Shown here one piece after another: positions 37,109 through 45,691 of a DNA stretch of 64,000 bases. A program made the translations under genes and the position numbers. Within the stretch, counting starts at the first letter, position 1. The number at the start of each line of letters is the position of its first letter. Under the pieces are notes generated by a model. That model was not told where the DNA came from, searched no databases, and saw only the letters and a program-made list of their open reading frames with translations. This DNA is from Anaerolineae bacterium (GTDB taxonomy: Bacteria > Chloroflexota > Anaerolineae > Promineifilales > Promineifilaceae), in the NCBI GenBank assembly GCA_023382655.1, contig JAHDWK010000009.1, positions 6,190 through 70,189 of the forward strand, written 5' to 3'.

Positions 37109-37507
37109 ATGAAAGGCAAATTTATCACCAGCGCACAGGTTGACCGCGAGCAGTTGGATTGGGGTGAACTGGGCTGGATCAGCCGCCCCTCGACCACCGG
37201 CACAACGGACATCACCGTCATGGAAGTGACCCTCAAGCCGGGCATGGGGCACAATTTCCACAAACATCCCCGGCAGGAAGAGGTCATCACCGTTCTCTCC
37301 GGCGAAATTGAGCAATGGTTGGAAGACCAGAAACAAATTTTGCAGCCGGGTGATTCTATTTTTATTGACGCCGACGTGGTTCACGCCTCCTTCAATACTG
37401 GCTCGACGCCCGCCAAACTGATGGTCGTCCTCGGCCCATGTGATGGCGAGGGAGGGTATGTGGCGGTTGAAGTGAGTGGCGAAGAACCGTGGGAATCAGT
37501 GCGGTAA
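37109..37507 (+). CDS. Cupin domain protein
   Basis: 132 residues, single cupin barrel. Motif 1 GHNFHKHPRQEEVITVLSG gives two His and a Glu for metal; motif 2 is LQPGDSIFIDADVVHASFN. May be an isomerase or a sugar-binding accessory protein; small cupins are common in sugar-acid clusters. Ribosome site GGAGG 5 bp before the ATG. Confidence 0.87.
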   Translation: MKGKFITSAQVDREQLDWGELGWISRPSTTGTTDITVMEVTLKPGMGHNFHKHPRQEEVITVLSGEIEQWLEDQKQILQPGDSIFIDADVVHASFNTGSTPAKLMVVLGPCDGEGGYVAVEVSGEEPWESVR

Positions 37508-37534
37508 TCAGTGAGCAGTGAGCAGTAAACAGTG
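37505..37534. repeat. Family A repeat, single arm
   Basis: AATCAGTGAGCAGTGAGCAG and CAGTAAACAGTGA; no complementary arm. Confidence 0.85.
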
Positions 37535-37543
37535 ATAACTACT

Positions 37544-37933
37544 ATGTACATTCAACACGTTTCCATTCCCCGGCCGCCAGGACTGGCAAGCAGGCAGCAG
37601 ACGCAGGTGTTTTATGGTGGGTTGCTGGGTATGGTAGAAAAGCCCGTACCGCAATCCATCCAGCATCTTGATCTGGTCTGGTTTGGTGTGGGGGAAATGG
37701 AACTGCACTGTTTTGCGGAGGAAGAGAGTGATAACCGCAGCGGCCGTCACTTTTGTCTGGTTGTGGATGATGTAGAGGCGCTACGGGAAAAATTGGTGAC
37801 GGCCGGTTATAAGCCCTGGAACCCGGAAGGCATCCCCGGACGGCCGCGCTTCTTCTGCCGCGACCCGTTTGGCAATATCATCGAATTTACCACGATTGTG
37901 GGTGATTATTTGGAGCTAGAACACGGTTTGTAG
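37544..37933 (+). CDS. VOC (glyoxalase/dioxygenase) superfamily protein
   Basis: 129 residues from ATG 37544 (GTG at 37532 lies in the repeat). Two beta-alpha-beta-beta-beta modules: IQHVSIPRP at the start and HFCLVVDDVEALREKL, ending RDPFGNIIEFTT with the usual metal-binding Glu. Could be a glyoxalase, epimerase or extradiol-type enzyme. Not further assignable. Confidence 0.82.
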   Translation: MYIQHVSIPRPPGLASRQQTQVFYGGLLGMVEKPVPQSIQHLDLVWFGVGEMELHCFAEEESDNRSGRHFCLVVDDVEALREKLVTAGYKPWNPEGIPGRPRFFCRDPFGNIIEFTTIVGDYLELEHGL

Positions 37934-37980
37934 TAGGCGGTTTATCGCCGTCAAAAGGCGACGAATTACCTGCTACGAAC
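37926..37980. repeat. GTAGTAGGCGATTTATCGCC hairpin (family I, copy 2)
   Basis: GTTTGTAGTAGGCGGTTTAT... with an imperfect complement ending TACCTGCTACGAAC. Confidence 0.88.
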
Positions 37981-38001
37981 TGAAGAATTCAGGAGGAAAA
38001 C

Positions 38002-39003
38002 ATGCCAAGACCAGTTACTTTATTCACCGGCCAATGGGCCGACCTGACGTTTGATACGATTTGCGCGAAGGCGAAATCATTTGGTTATGATGGCGTGGAA
38101 ATTGCCTGTTGGGGCGACCACTTTGAGGTGGACAAGGCCCTCAGTGATGACGCCTACATCCGTTCCCGCCACGATATTCTGGCCAAACATGGTTTGCAAG
38201 TGTTTGCCATCAGCAACCACCTGGTGGGGCAGGCGGTGTGTGACCGTATTGACGAGCGGCACAAGAGCATCCTGCCCGACCGCTTGTGGGGCGATGGCCG
38301 TGAAGATGGTGTGCGTGAACGAGCGGCCGAAGAGATGAAAAACACGGCGCGGGCCGCGGCCAAATTGGGCGTCAAAGTAGTGCCCGGTTTTACCGGTTCC
38401 CCCATCTGGCATATGGTGTACTCATTCCCGCCTAATCCGCCCGATTTTCTGGAGCGGGGGCTGGCGCTGTTTGCCCAGTTGTGGACGCCGATTCTGGATG
38501 TGTTCAGCCAGGAAGGGGTGAAGTTTGCCCTGGAAGTACACCCGACGGAGATTGCCTTTGATATTGCCAGTGCAGAAGCGGCGCTCACGGCCGTGAACCA
38601 TCATCCCGCTTTTGGCTTCAACTATGACCCCAGCCACTTTGGCTACCAGGGTGTAGATTACGTGGCCTTCATCCGTAAATTTGCCGACCGCATCTTCCAC
38701 GCGCACATGAAGGACGTCTACTGGTCGCCCCGGCCCACGGAAGCGGGTGTCTTTGGCGGCCATCTGAACTTTGGCGATGCCCGCCGCTTCTGGGATTTCC
38801 GCTCGGTGGGGCGCGGCTCCATTGACTTTGAGGAGATCATCCGGGCGCTGAATGATATTGGCTACAGCGGGCCACTGTCCGTAGAGTGGGAAGATGCGCG
38901 CATGGACCGTGAGCATGGCGCGACCGAGTCCTGCGCCTTTGTGAAAAGGCTGGATTTTGCGCCGTCGGCGGTGGCGTTTGATGCGGCGTTTGCCAAAGAG
39001 TAA
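38002..39003 (+). CDS. Sugar isomerase/epimerase, TIM barrel (second)
   Basis: 333 residues, strong AGGAGGAAA ribosome site. AP-endonuclease-2-type barrel with [27 protein letters not shown] (metal Glu), [14 protein letters not shown] (Asp and His), [12 protein letters not shown] (His) and [16 protein letters not shown] (Glu). Proteins of this length and ending often sit beside Gfo/Idh/MocA dehydrogenases, as here, and act on keto-sugars or inososes. The next gene is such a dehydrogenase. Confidence 0.88.
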   Translation: MPRPVTLFTGQWADLTFDTICAKAKSFGYDGVEIACWGDHFEVDKALSDDAYIRSRHDILAKHGLQVFAISNHLVGQAVCDRIDERHKSILPDRLWGDGREDGVRERAAEEMKNTARAAAKLGVKVVPGFTGSPIWHMVYSFPPNPPDFLERGLALFAQLWTPILDVFSQEGVKFALEVHPTEIAFDIASAEAALTAVNHHPAFGFNYDPSHFGYQGVDYVAFIRKFADRIFHAHMKDVYWSPRPTEAGVFGGHLNFGDARRFWDFRSVGRGSIDFEEIIRALNDIGYSGPLSVEWEDARMDREHGATESCAFVKRLDFAPSAVAFDAAFAKE

Positions 39004-39041
39004 TGATGTAACGCGATTTGCCAAATCGCATTACATTTCAG
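39003..39041. repeat. Hairpin ATGTAACGCGATTT / AAATCGCATTACAT
   Basis: 14-bp arms with one G-U pair and a GCC loop, between the barrel and dehydrogenase genes. Confidence 0.85.
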
Positions 39042-39051
39042 AGGAGGAACG

Positions 39052-40245
39052 ATGAGCGATCAATCCTTTACCAGCATGGCCGGGGCGGCAGCTTCCGGCG
39101 ATATTCCCGAAGTGGGCGTGGGCATGTTGGGTTATGCTTTTATGGGCAAGGCCCATTCCAACGCCTTCAAGACCATTCCCTACATGATGTATCCGCCGCC
39201 GGCTATTCCCAAGATGGTGTCGGTGAGTGGACGCAGCGAAACGGCCGTGCGCGAAGCCGCCCGCCGTTATGGCTACAGCAAATACACCACCGACTGGCGC
39301 GAGCAGGTCAATGACCCGGAGGTGCAGTTGTTTGACAACGGCGGCCCCAATGACGCGCACGCCGAACCCTGTATTGCCGCAGCGCAGGCGGGCAAACATA
39401 TCCTGTGTGAAAAACCGCTCGGCCGTACCGCCGAAGAATCGAAGGCGATGCTGGATGCGGTGGAAAAAGCAGGCGTGAAGCACATGGTGGCCTTCAACTA
39501 CCGCTTTGTGCCCGCCGTGCGCCAGATTCGCAACCTGATTGACAGCGGCGCACTCGGCCAGATTTACCACTGGCGGGCGGTGTACCTACAAGAGTGGATT
39601 ATGCCCCATTACGGCACGCCCCATATCTGGCGGCTGGACAAGAGCGTGGCCGGTTCCGGCGCGTTGGGCGACCTGGGGGCACACATCATTGACCTGGCCC
39701 ATTACCTGGTGGGCGATATGACCAGCGTGGCGGCGATGACCAAAACCTTTATCCCGGAACGGCCGTTGGCCGATGGCAGCGGCGTGGGCAAAGTGGACGT
39801 GGACGATGCCTTTGTGGCCTGCGTGGAGTTTGCCAACGGCGCGGTGGGCACGCTGGAAGCGACCCGGTTTGCCGGTGGGCACAAAAATTCCAACTGCTTT
39901 GAGCTCAACGGCGAGAAGGGCAGCATCCGCTTTAATCTGGAACGGATGAACGAGTTGGAGGTGTTCTGGGTGGGCGAGCAGCCGAAGGAGACGCAGGGTT
40001 TCCACAATGTGCTCATCTCCGAGGGCTACCACCCCTGGTGGGAAAACTGGTGGCCGCACGGACACATCATTGGCTGGGAACACACCTTCATCCACGAGAT
40101 CACCCATTTGCTGGACTGTATCGTCAATGACCGTGCCGTTGGCCCGCACGGAGCAACGTTTGCCGATGGTTACAAGACGGCCGTCATTTGCGACGCCATC
40201 GTGCAATCGGCGGAGACGAAGCGGCAGGTGGATATTCGATATTAG
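39052..40245 (+). CDS. Gfo/Idh/MocA-family dehydrogenase (first)
   Basis: 397 residues. Rossmann fold with VGMLGYAFMGKAHSNAF, the conserved CEKPLGRTAEES (catalytic Lys in EKP), and the C-terminal domain carrying WRLDKSVAGSGALGDLGAHI and the DLAHYL His. Expected to oxidise a secondary hydroxyl of a sugar, polyol or glycoside with NAD(P). Ribosome site GAGGAGG 6 bp upstream. Follows the second isomerase and precedes a small membrane protein. Confidence 0.92.
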   Translation: MSDQSFTSMAGAAASGDIPEVGVGMLGYAFMGKAHSNAFKTIPYMMYPPPAIPKMVSVSGRSETAVREAARRYGYSKYTTDWREQVNDPEVQLFDNGGPNDAHAEPCIAAAQAGKHILCEKPLGRTAEESKAMLDAVEKAGVKHMVAFNYRFVPAVRQIRNLIDSGALGQIYHWRAVYLQEWIMPHYGTPHIWRLDKSVAGSGALGDLGAHIIDLAHYLVGDMTSVAAMTKTFIPERPLADGSGVGKVDVDDAFVACVEFANGAVGTLEATRFAGGHKNSNCFELNGEKGSIRFNLERMNELEVFWVGEQPKETQGFHNVLISEGYHPWWENWWPHGHIIGWEHTFIHEITHLLDCIVNDRAVGPHGATFADGYKTAVICDAIVQSAETKRQVDIRY

Positions 40246-40250
40246 TTGCC

Positions 40251-40283
40251 AGACATCCGATTTCTTTAAGAAATCGGATGTCT
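40251..40283. repeat. Hairpin AGACATCCGATTTCTT / AAGAAATCGGATGTCT
   Basis: 16-bp perfect stem with almost no loop, downstream of the dehydrogenase. It may function as an RNA stabiliser; no T-run follows. Confidence 0.9.
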
Positions 40284-40293
40284 AATAACGCGC

Positions 40294-40734
40294 ATGAGTG
40301 AACAAGACCCCACCCCCAAAAAACGCCGCGTACCGATTGGTTTGCCAATCACGGCCGTACTTTTTCTCGTCCTCGGTCTTTTTGTCGCGCCGACGCTAAC
40401 GGCCATCTTTTCCGAGGAGCAGTTGAACCGCAATGCCCTCTTAAGCGGCATCGGCTTCTTGATGGTGTTCATCTCCATCATCCTGTTTTACATCTCGTTC
40501 ATCTGGTGGCTGGCCCTGCGGCTGAACGGCAAGGTGGCGTACAAAACGTATCGCCTTATCGAATACATCCTGATTGGCGGCATCATCCTGGGCATTGTGG
40601 GTATGTTCCAACCCTGGGTCTTCGCTGCCTTCCGCTACGGCTTTTACCTGCTGCTCGTTTCCACCGTCGGCTTCATCGCCTGGAGCCATGTGACGCCGGC
40701 GGCGGAGGAAGAGGCGGTAATCCGTGATGCGTGA
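40294..40734 (+). CDS. Small integral membrane protein
   Basis: 146 residues: a basic N-terminus (TPKKRRVPIG), then four predicted membrane segments at about 17-37, 48-72, 86-106 and 110-128. No motif recognised. The last residues VIRDA are read from the following family E repeat. Position inside the island suggests a link to it, but nothing in the sequence shows what it does. Confidence 0.65.
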   Translation: MSEQDPTPKKRRVPIGLPITAVLFLVLGLFVAPTLTAIFSEEQLNRNALLSGIGFLMVFISIILFYISFIWWLALRLNGKVAYKTYRLIEYILIGGIILGIVGMFQPWVFAAFRYGFYLLLVSTVGFIAWSHVTPAAEEEAVIRDA

Positions 40735-40766
40735 CCCGTGACCCCCTCACGCATCACGCATCACGA
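40723..40766. repeat. Family E hairpin (GCATCAC), copy 2
   Basis: CGTGATGCGTGACCCGTGAC then TCACGCATCACGCATCACG; overlaps the stop of the membrane-protein gene. Confidence 0.92.
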
Positions 40767-40774
40767 GCTAAACT

Positions 40775-42202
40775 ATGGCAACACTACAGCACGAAATGAT
40801 CCGCTCCGAACTGGAAGAGGTCGTGGGCGAAGAATATATCTCCACCAGGGAAAGTGACCGGCTGGTGTATGCCACCGACTGGTTCTGGCTGCCGCAAATG
40901 TGGCTGGATCGGGGCGCACAGCCGACATTGCCGGATTTTATTGTGCATCCGGGCACGGCCGTAGAAATCGCCGAAATCCTTAAAATCGCCAATACCTACC
41001 GCATCCCGGTGGTGCCCTGGGGCGGCGGTTCCGGTTCGCAAGGTGGCGCCGCACCCGTTTTTGGTGGCATCATGCTGGACGTGAAGCGGCTGAACCGGAT
41101 TCTGGAGATTGACGAAACCTCGCTGACGGTCACGGCCGAAGCCGGTATCAACGGCTCGGTGCTGGAATGGGCACTCAACGAGAAGGGGCTGACGCTGCCC
41201 CATTACGCCGCCTCCGCCAACTGCGCCACGCTCGGCGGCTATCTGGCCCCACGCGGCTCCGGCACCATCAGCACCAAATATGGCAAAGCGGAAGATATGG
41301 TGCTGCGCATGGAAATTGTGCTGCCCACGGGTGAGATCATTCGCACGCCTCATGTGCCCGACCATGCCGGTGGGCCGGATTATTTCCACCTCTTCCTGGG
41401 GTCAGAAGGCACGTTTGGCGTCATTACCGAAGCGACGATGCAGGTGGATTACCTGCCGGAAGCGCGGCTGCTGCGGGCGGTCTTGTTCCAAAATTTGGGC
41501 CACGCCCTGGAAGCGGGCCGCCAACTGATGACTCGCCGCCTCAGCCCCTTTGTCATCCGTCTGTATGACCCTGCCTCCACGGCCACGCAGGTGAAAAAGG
41601 TGCTGGGTTATGAGATGGACGGGGCGTACATGGTCATGGGCTTTGACGGCGACCCGGACATTACTGCCCTGCAAGAGCAGAAGTCGCTGGAGATTTGCCT
41701 GGGATTGGGCGGGCAAGACCTGGGGCGTGAACCGGGCGAAAAGTGGTGGGATCACCGTTACCATTTTTACTACCCACCCAACGGCCTGCATTTCCCCTGG
41801 ATGTATGGCACCACAGAGACGATTACCACTTTTGACAGGTTGGAACAGTTGTATTGGGCACAAAAACGGGCGGTGGAAGAGACGTATGCGGATTGGAATG
41901 TGAACTACATCGGCCATTTTTCGCACTGGTTCCACTGGGGCGCGTCATTGTACAGCCGCTTTATTATCCCGGAACCACCACAGGAGGCGGAGGAGGCAAT
42001 CCGGCTGCATAATCGCATATGGGATACGGCAATCACGGCCGTGCTCGAAAATGGCGGCATGATCAACGAACATCACGGCGTCGGCCTCAAACTCTCCCGC
42101 TTCATGCGCCGCCAATACGGCCCTGCCTGGCCCATGCTGGAACGCATTAAAAAGACACTCGACCCGAACGGGATTATGAATCCGGGGAAGGTGGGGTTTT
42201 AG
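40775..42202 (+). CDS. FAD-linked oxidase, GlcD/alkyl-DHAP synthase-like
   Basis: 475 residues of the VAO/PCMH flavoprotein fold. The FAD-binding half has VPWGGGSGSQGGAAPVFGG and TLGGYLAPRGSGTISTKYGK; the C-terminal half has NEHHGVGLKLSRFM with the paired His seen in AGPS-like and D-2-hydroxyacid dehydrogenases. Probably oxidises a hydroxy acid or sugar acid. The next gene encodes a GlcF-like Fe-S partner, a usual pairing for electron transfer to the membrane. Confidence 0.9.
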   Translation: MATLQHEMIRSELEEVVGEEYISTRESDRLVYATDWFWLPQMWLDRGAQPTLPDFIVHPGTAVEIAEILKIANTYRIPVVPWGGGSGSQGGAAPVFGGIMLDVKRLNRILEIDETSLTVTAEAGINGSVLEWALNEKGLTLPHYAASANCATLGGYLAPRGSGTISTKYGKAEDMVLRMEIVLPTGEIIRTPHVPDHAGGPDYFHLFLGSEGTFGVITEATMQVDYLPEARLLRAVLFQNLGHALEAGRQLMTRRLSPFVIRLYDPASTATQVKKVLGYEMDGAYMVMGFDGDPDITALQEQKSLEICLGLGGQDLGREPGEKWWDHRYHFYYPPNGLHFPWMYGTTETITTFDRLEQLYWAQKRAVEETYADWNVNYIGHFSHWFHWGASLYSRFIIPEPPQEAEEAIRLHNRIWDTAITAVLENGGMINEHHGVGLKLSRFMRRQYGPAWPMLERIKKTLDPNGIMNPGKVGF

Positions 42203-42204
42203 AA

Positions 42205-42250
42205 GTAATTGAGTAATTAGGTAATTGGGTAATTACGCAATTACTCAATT
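42205..42250. repeat. Family C hairpin (GGTAATTG), copy 2
   Basis: GTAATTGAGTAATTAGGTAA then TTACGCAATTACTCAATTC. Confidence 0.92.
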
Positions 42251-42263
42251 CACCCGTTAAAAC

Positions 42264-43370
42264 ATGCAATTGAGTAACGCTATTCCCACCCTCGAAAACT
42301 GCCGCTTTTGCCTGATGTGCCGCCATGTAGCCCCGGTGGGCATGGTGACGAACCAGGAGGCGTTGACGCCGCATGGCATGGCGCTGCTGGTCACGTCACA
42401 GCAGCGCGGGCTGGTGGAATGGAACGCGGAGACGGTGGGCATTGTTTTTAGCGAGGTAGATGGCGGCAACAGCCGCGCGCACTGTGCCACCGACCAGCCC
42501 TTTGAAGAGGCGATAGCGGCGGTGCGGGCGGAATTGGTGGCGCAAGGATTGGCCCCAACGGCCGTGACCCAACTCCAAGAACAGTTGACTCGTTATCACA
42601 CCCCTTTTGCCGATGAACAGCCCCAGGCTGTCACCGGCAGTGGTGAACTGGCGTTGTTTGTGGGTGATGCCGCCGCGTATCTCTGGCCGCCGACGATGCC
42701 GGCGGTCTTAAAGCTGCTCAATCATGCCGGCCTGGAGCCGGTGGAAGTGGGGCACGGCCGTAACAATGGTTTGTTGGCACAATCGGCTGGTTTCCCCGAA
42801 CTGGGCGCACAGTTGGCTCAGACCACCTTTGACGAACTGGCTGCCGTTGGCGCGCAGCGCCTGCTGGTGCTTTCGGCCGAAGATTATTATGGCTTGAACC
42901 AGGCCGCGGCCGACCGGTTGGGCGTCTTACAGCCGTCTGATCTGCATATCCGGGAACTGACCACTTTGCTGGCAGAGCAACTGGCCGCCGGGGAAATCGC
43001 CTTTTGCCAATCAGATGATGACACACCCTGGGCTTATGTGGACCCCACCCACGCCGTGCGTGTACCGGAGCGGCATGAGAGAGTGCGGGGGTTGGTCACG
43101 GCCGTGATGCCCACTCCACCCCGCGAACTCTTCTGGCGCACAGATCGCGCCCAGCCCGTTGGCAGCACCTATCTCCAGTTCAGCAACCTGGCTCTGGCCG
43201 AGCGCCTCACCCGTGCCCGTCTGCAAGACGCCAAAGATAGCGGCGCACAACTGCTCATCTGCGAAGACCCGGCCACGCTCCACCACCTGAACCGTTATGC
43301 CGGGGAATATGGGCTGCGGGTGAAGGGGTTGTATGAGTTGCTGGCGGGACAGGTAATCGGTCATCAGTAA
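42264..43370 (+). CDS. Fe-S subunit-like partner of the FAD oxidase, degenerate GlcF type
   Basis: 368 residues. The N-terminus has CRFCLMCRHVAP: Cys13, Cys16 and Cys19 follow CxxCxxC, but the fourth ligand of the CxxCxxCxxxCP motif is Ala23. The remainder resembles the two-lobed CCG-domain architecture of GlcF/HdrB (LFVGDAAAYLWPPTMPAVLK, LLICEDPATLHHL) yet lacks the CCG cysteines. It may hold a [3Fe-4S] or labile cluster, or have become a structural subunit. Encoded 60 bp after the flavoprotein. Confidence 0.68.
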   Translation: MQLSNAIPTLENCRFCLMCRHVAPVGMVTNQEALTPHGMALLVTSQQRGLVEWNAETVGIVFSEVDGGNSRAHCATDQPFEEAIAAVRAELVAQGLAPTAVTQLQEQLTRYHTPFADEQPQAVTGSGELALFVGDAAAYLWPPTMPAVLKLLNHAGLEPVEVGHGRNNGLLAQSAGFPELGAQLAQTTFDELAAVGAQRLLVLSAEDYYGLNQAAADRLGVLQPSDLHIRELTTLLAEQLAAGEIAFCQSDDDTPWAYVDPTHAVRVPERHERVRGLVTAVMPTPPRELFWRTDRAQPVGSTYLQFSNLALAERLTRARLQDAKDSGAQLLICEDPATLHHLNRYAGEYGLRVKGLYELLAGQVIGHQ

Positions 43371-43384
43371 TCGGTAATCGGTGG
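43352..43384. repeat. Family B repeat (GTAATCG), single arm
   Basis: GGTAATCGGTCATCAGTAAT and CGGTAATCGGTG at the end of the Fe-S gene; encodes its last residues VIGHQ. Confidence 0.88.
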
Positions 43385-43450
43385 GTGTTGGCGGCCTACA
43401 CCAAAGACCCATTGGTACAAAGTGAATGAGGAACAGCGCAAGTCACGCCC

Positions 43451-43486
43451 CATTCATAATTCTTAATTCATAATTCCTAATTCACA
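43451..43486. repeat. Family H repeat (CATAATTC / CTAATTC)
   Basis: CATTCATAATTCTTAATTCA followed by TAATTCCTAATTCAC. A second copy is at 58668-58695. Confidence 0.85.
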
Positions 43487-43503
43487 AGAGGAGGTAATAG
43501 AAC

Positions 43504-44391
43504 ATGCATCTATCAATGCACAACTGGATGCGCGCAGAACCTATTGAAGTGACGATTCGCCGGTTAGCCAAATATGGCTATGAGAGCATCGAGATCGGCG
43601 GCGAACCGGACAAGTATGACACGAAGGAGCTACGCGCCACGCTCAAGGAGAACGGGATTCGTTGTTGGGGATCCATCAGCCTGATGTTCACCGGGTTGGA
43701 CTTGATTCAGGCGGATGAAAACGGCCGTGTCAATACCATCACCTATCTCAAAAATTGCATCACCATGGTGAAAGAGTTGGAAGGCGAAGTGATGAGCATC
43801 GTCCCCTCTGAGGTGGGCAAAGTACGCGCCCAGGCCGATGAGGAGACGGAATGGAACTGGGCCGTCGAAGGGCTGAAAGAGATTAACGCCCACGCCCAAA
43901 AAGAAGGCATCCGCGTTGCCCTTGAGCCACTCAATCGCTTTGAAACCAACTTCATCAGCCGCCACGATCAAGCGTTGGCTCTGGCTGAAGCCGTTGGCCC
44001 AGACGTAGGCGTTTGCCTGGATGCCTTCCACATGAATATTGAAGAAGTCAATTTCCGGCAAGCGTTGCTCAATACCGGCAAGAAGCTGTTCGATTTCCAT
44101 GTGGCCGATAACAACCGGATGGCTTGCGGTATGGGTGCACTGAACTGGCGGGAAATCGTCAGTACGCTCAAGGAAATTGGCTACGATGGCGCGCTTACCG
44201 TTGAATTTGTAGCTCCCATTGACCGCACTCCGGCCAACCCGTACTTGAATGCCACCGCCAGTGCGGAACGTGAGTTGACTGAAGAGCAACTCAAGTTCAT
44301 TCAAGATCACGGCTCTGGCGTTCTCTCCGAAGAGTTTTATAGCTGGCTGGTAGAAGAGACGGGGAAGACGTTGTTGCCCTTGATCCGGTAA
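43504..44391 (+). CDS. Sugar isomerase/epimerase, TIM barrel (third)
   Basis: 295 residues, strong GAGGAGG ribosome site. The metal ligands are in ALEPLNRFETNF (Glu), CLDAFHMNIEE (Asp, His), FHVADNNRMACGMG (His) and LTVEFVAP (Glu), similar to the first barrel at 34026 but with a C-terminal extension of about 30 residues. Likely another ketose or keto-acid epimerase/isomerase step. It starts the second half of the island. Confidence 0.88.
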   Translation: MHLSMHNWMRAEPIEVTIRRLAKYGYESIEIGGEPDKYDTKELRATLKENGIRCWGSISLMFTGLDLIQADENGRVNTITYLKNCITMVKELEGEVMSIVPSEVGKVRAQADEETEWNWAVEGLKEINAHAQKEGIRVALEPLNRFETNFISRHDQALALAEAVGPDVGVCLDAFHMNIEEVNFRQALLNTGKKLFDFHVADNNRMACGMGALNWREIVSTLKEIGYDGALTVEFVAPIDRTPANPYLNATASAERELTEEQLKFIQDHGSGVLSEEFYSWLVEETGKTLLPLIR

Positions 44392-44460
44392 TCGGTAAAC
44401 GGTAATCGGTAATCAGTAGCCACACCGATTACCGATAACCGATTACCGATAACCGATTAC
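44387..44460. repeat. Family B hairpin (GTAATCG), full copy
   Basis: CGGTAATCGGTAAACGGTAA and more units, then ACCGATTACCGATAACCGAT to the base before the next ATG. Confidence 0.95.
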
Positions 44461-44461
44461 C

Positions 44462-45691
44462 ATGATGAAAAATGTAGTCATCATCGGCACCCTGGACACC
44501 AAGGGGCCGGAGATTAAATACCTGCGTGACCGGCTGCAAGGGTTGGGGCTGGGCACAACGGTGATTGATTCCGGCATCCTGGGCGAACCGCTGGATATTG
44601 TGCCTGATATTGACCGGGCGACGGCCGCAACCTACGCCAACACCAACATTGAAGCCTTGCGCCAGGCCGGCAGTCGTGGCCGGGCGGTGGCTGGAATGCG
44701 CGAGGCGCTCAAAAAGCTGCTGGTGGAATTGTATGCTCAGGGACGGGTGGACACGGCCGTGAGCATGGGCGGCGCGGAAGGGGCGGTCATGGGCGCGGCG
44801 GCGATGATGGTGCTGCCTGTTGGTGTGCCCAAAGTGCTGGTCTCACCCATCGCCTCCGGCTACCACTTTTTTGCGCCGTTGGTGGGCACACGGGATATGA
44901 TGGTGGTGCACTCGGTGGTGGACATCCTCGGCCTGAATCCCATTGCCTGCACCGTTTTTGATAATGTGGCCGCGGCCATTAAGGGCATGGTGGAGTATGG
45001 GCATGGCCTGCCCGCGCCCGAACCCGGGGCCAAGTTTGTCGCCATGACCATGCTTGGCAATACTACCAAAGCGGTGATGGCGGCCAAAACAGTGCTGGCG
45101 GAACATGGCTACGAAGCGGTGATTTTCCACTCCAATGGGGTGGGCGGCCCGGCCATGGAAGAACTGGCGGCGCTGGGGCAGTTTGTGGGCGTGATTGACT
45201 TTACCACCAACGAGATTTATGACCCGCTGGTGGGCGGTATTCACGATGGCGGCCCGGAGCGGCTGAAACGGATTGGGCAGTTGGGCATTCCACAGGTGGT
45301 GGTGCCGGGCTGCATAGATTTTAGTGTGTGGAATGTGGGTACAATTCCGGCGATATTGCACGGCCGTCCCATTTATGACCACAACCCGGAATTCACCCTG
45401 GTCCGCGCCAGCCACGAAGAGATGATGCAGCTCGGCCACATCTTTGCCGAGCGGCTGAATCTGGCAACCGCGCCCGTCGTGGTAGCCGTGCCCACCCAGG
45501 GACTTTCCATTCCCAACGTGCCCGGCGGCCCCTTCTGGGACCCGGAGGCGGACGCCGATTTCCTGAAAACGGTGCAAACCCACATCCGCGCCGATATACC
45601 TGTCTTAACCTATGCCCACCACGTGAACGACCCGGGATTTGGGCGGGAAGTGGCGGAATTGTTTATTGAAATGATGAAGGAGGAGTTATGA
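44462..45691 (+). CDS. Tm-1-like ATP-binding domain protein (UPF0261), copy 2
   Basis: 409 residues, paralogous to the protein at 34952: VVIIGTLDTKGPEIKYLRDR, SMGGAEGAVMGAAAMMVLPV, DFTTNEIYDPLVGGIHDGGP. It overlaps the next gene (creatininase family) by four bases (ATGA), so the two are translationally coupled, whereas copy 1 pairs with the PEP-hydrolase barrel. The start directly follows the repeat and has no ribosome site; an ATG at 44465 is also possible. Confidence 0.88.
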   Translation: MMKNVVIIGTLDTKGPEIKYLRDRLQGLGLGTTVIDSGILGEPLDIVPDIDRATAATYANTNIEALRQAGSRGRAVAGMREALKKLLVELYAQGRVDTAVSMGGAEGAVMGAAAMMVLPVGVPKVLVSPIASGYHFFAPLVGTRDMMVVHSVVDILGLNPIACTVFDNVAAAIKGMVEYGHGLPAPEPGAKFVAMTMLGNTTKAVMAAKTVLAEHGYEAVIFHSNGVGGPAMEELAALGQFVGVIDFTTNEIYDPLVGGIHDGGPERLKRIGQLGIPQVVVPGCIDFSVWNVGTIPAILHGRPIYDHNPEFTLVRASHEEMMQLGHIFAERLNLATAPVVVAVPTQGLSIPNVPGGPFWDPEADADFLKTVQTHIRADIPVLTYAHHVNDPGFGREVAELFIEMMKEEL

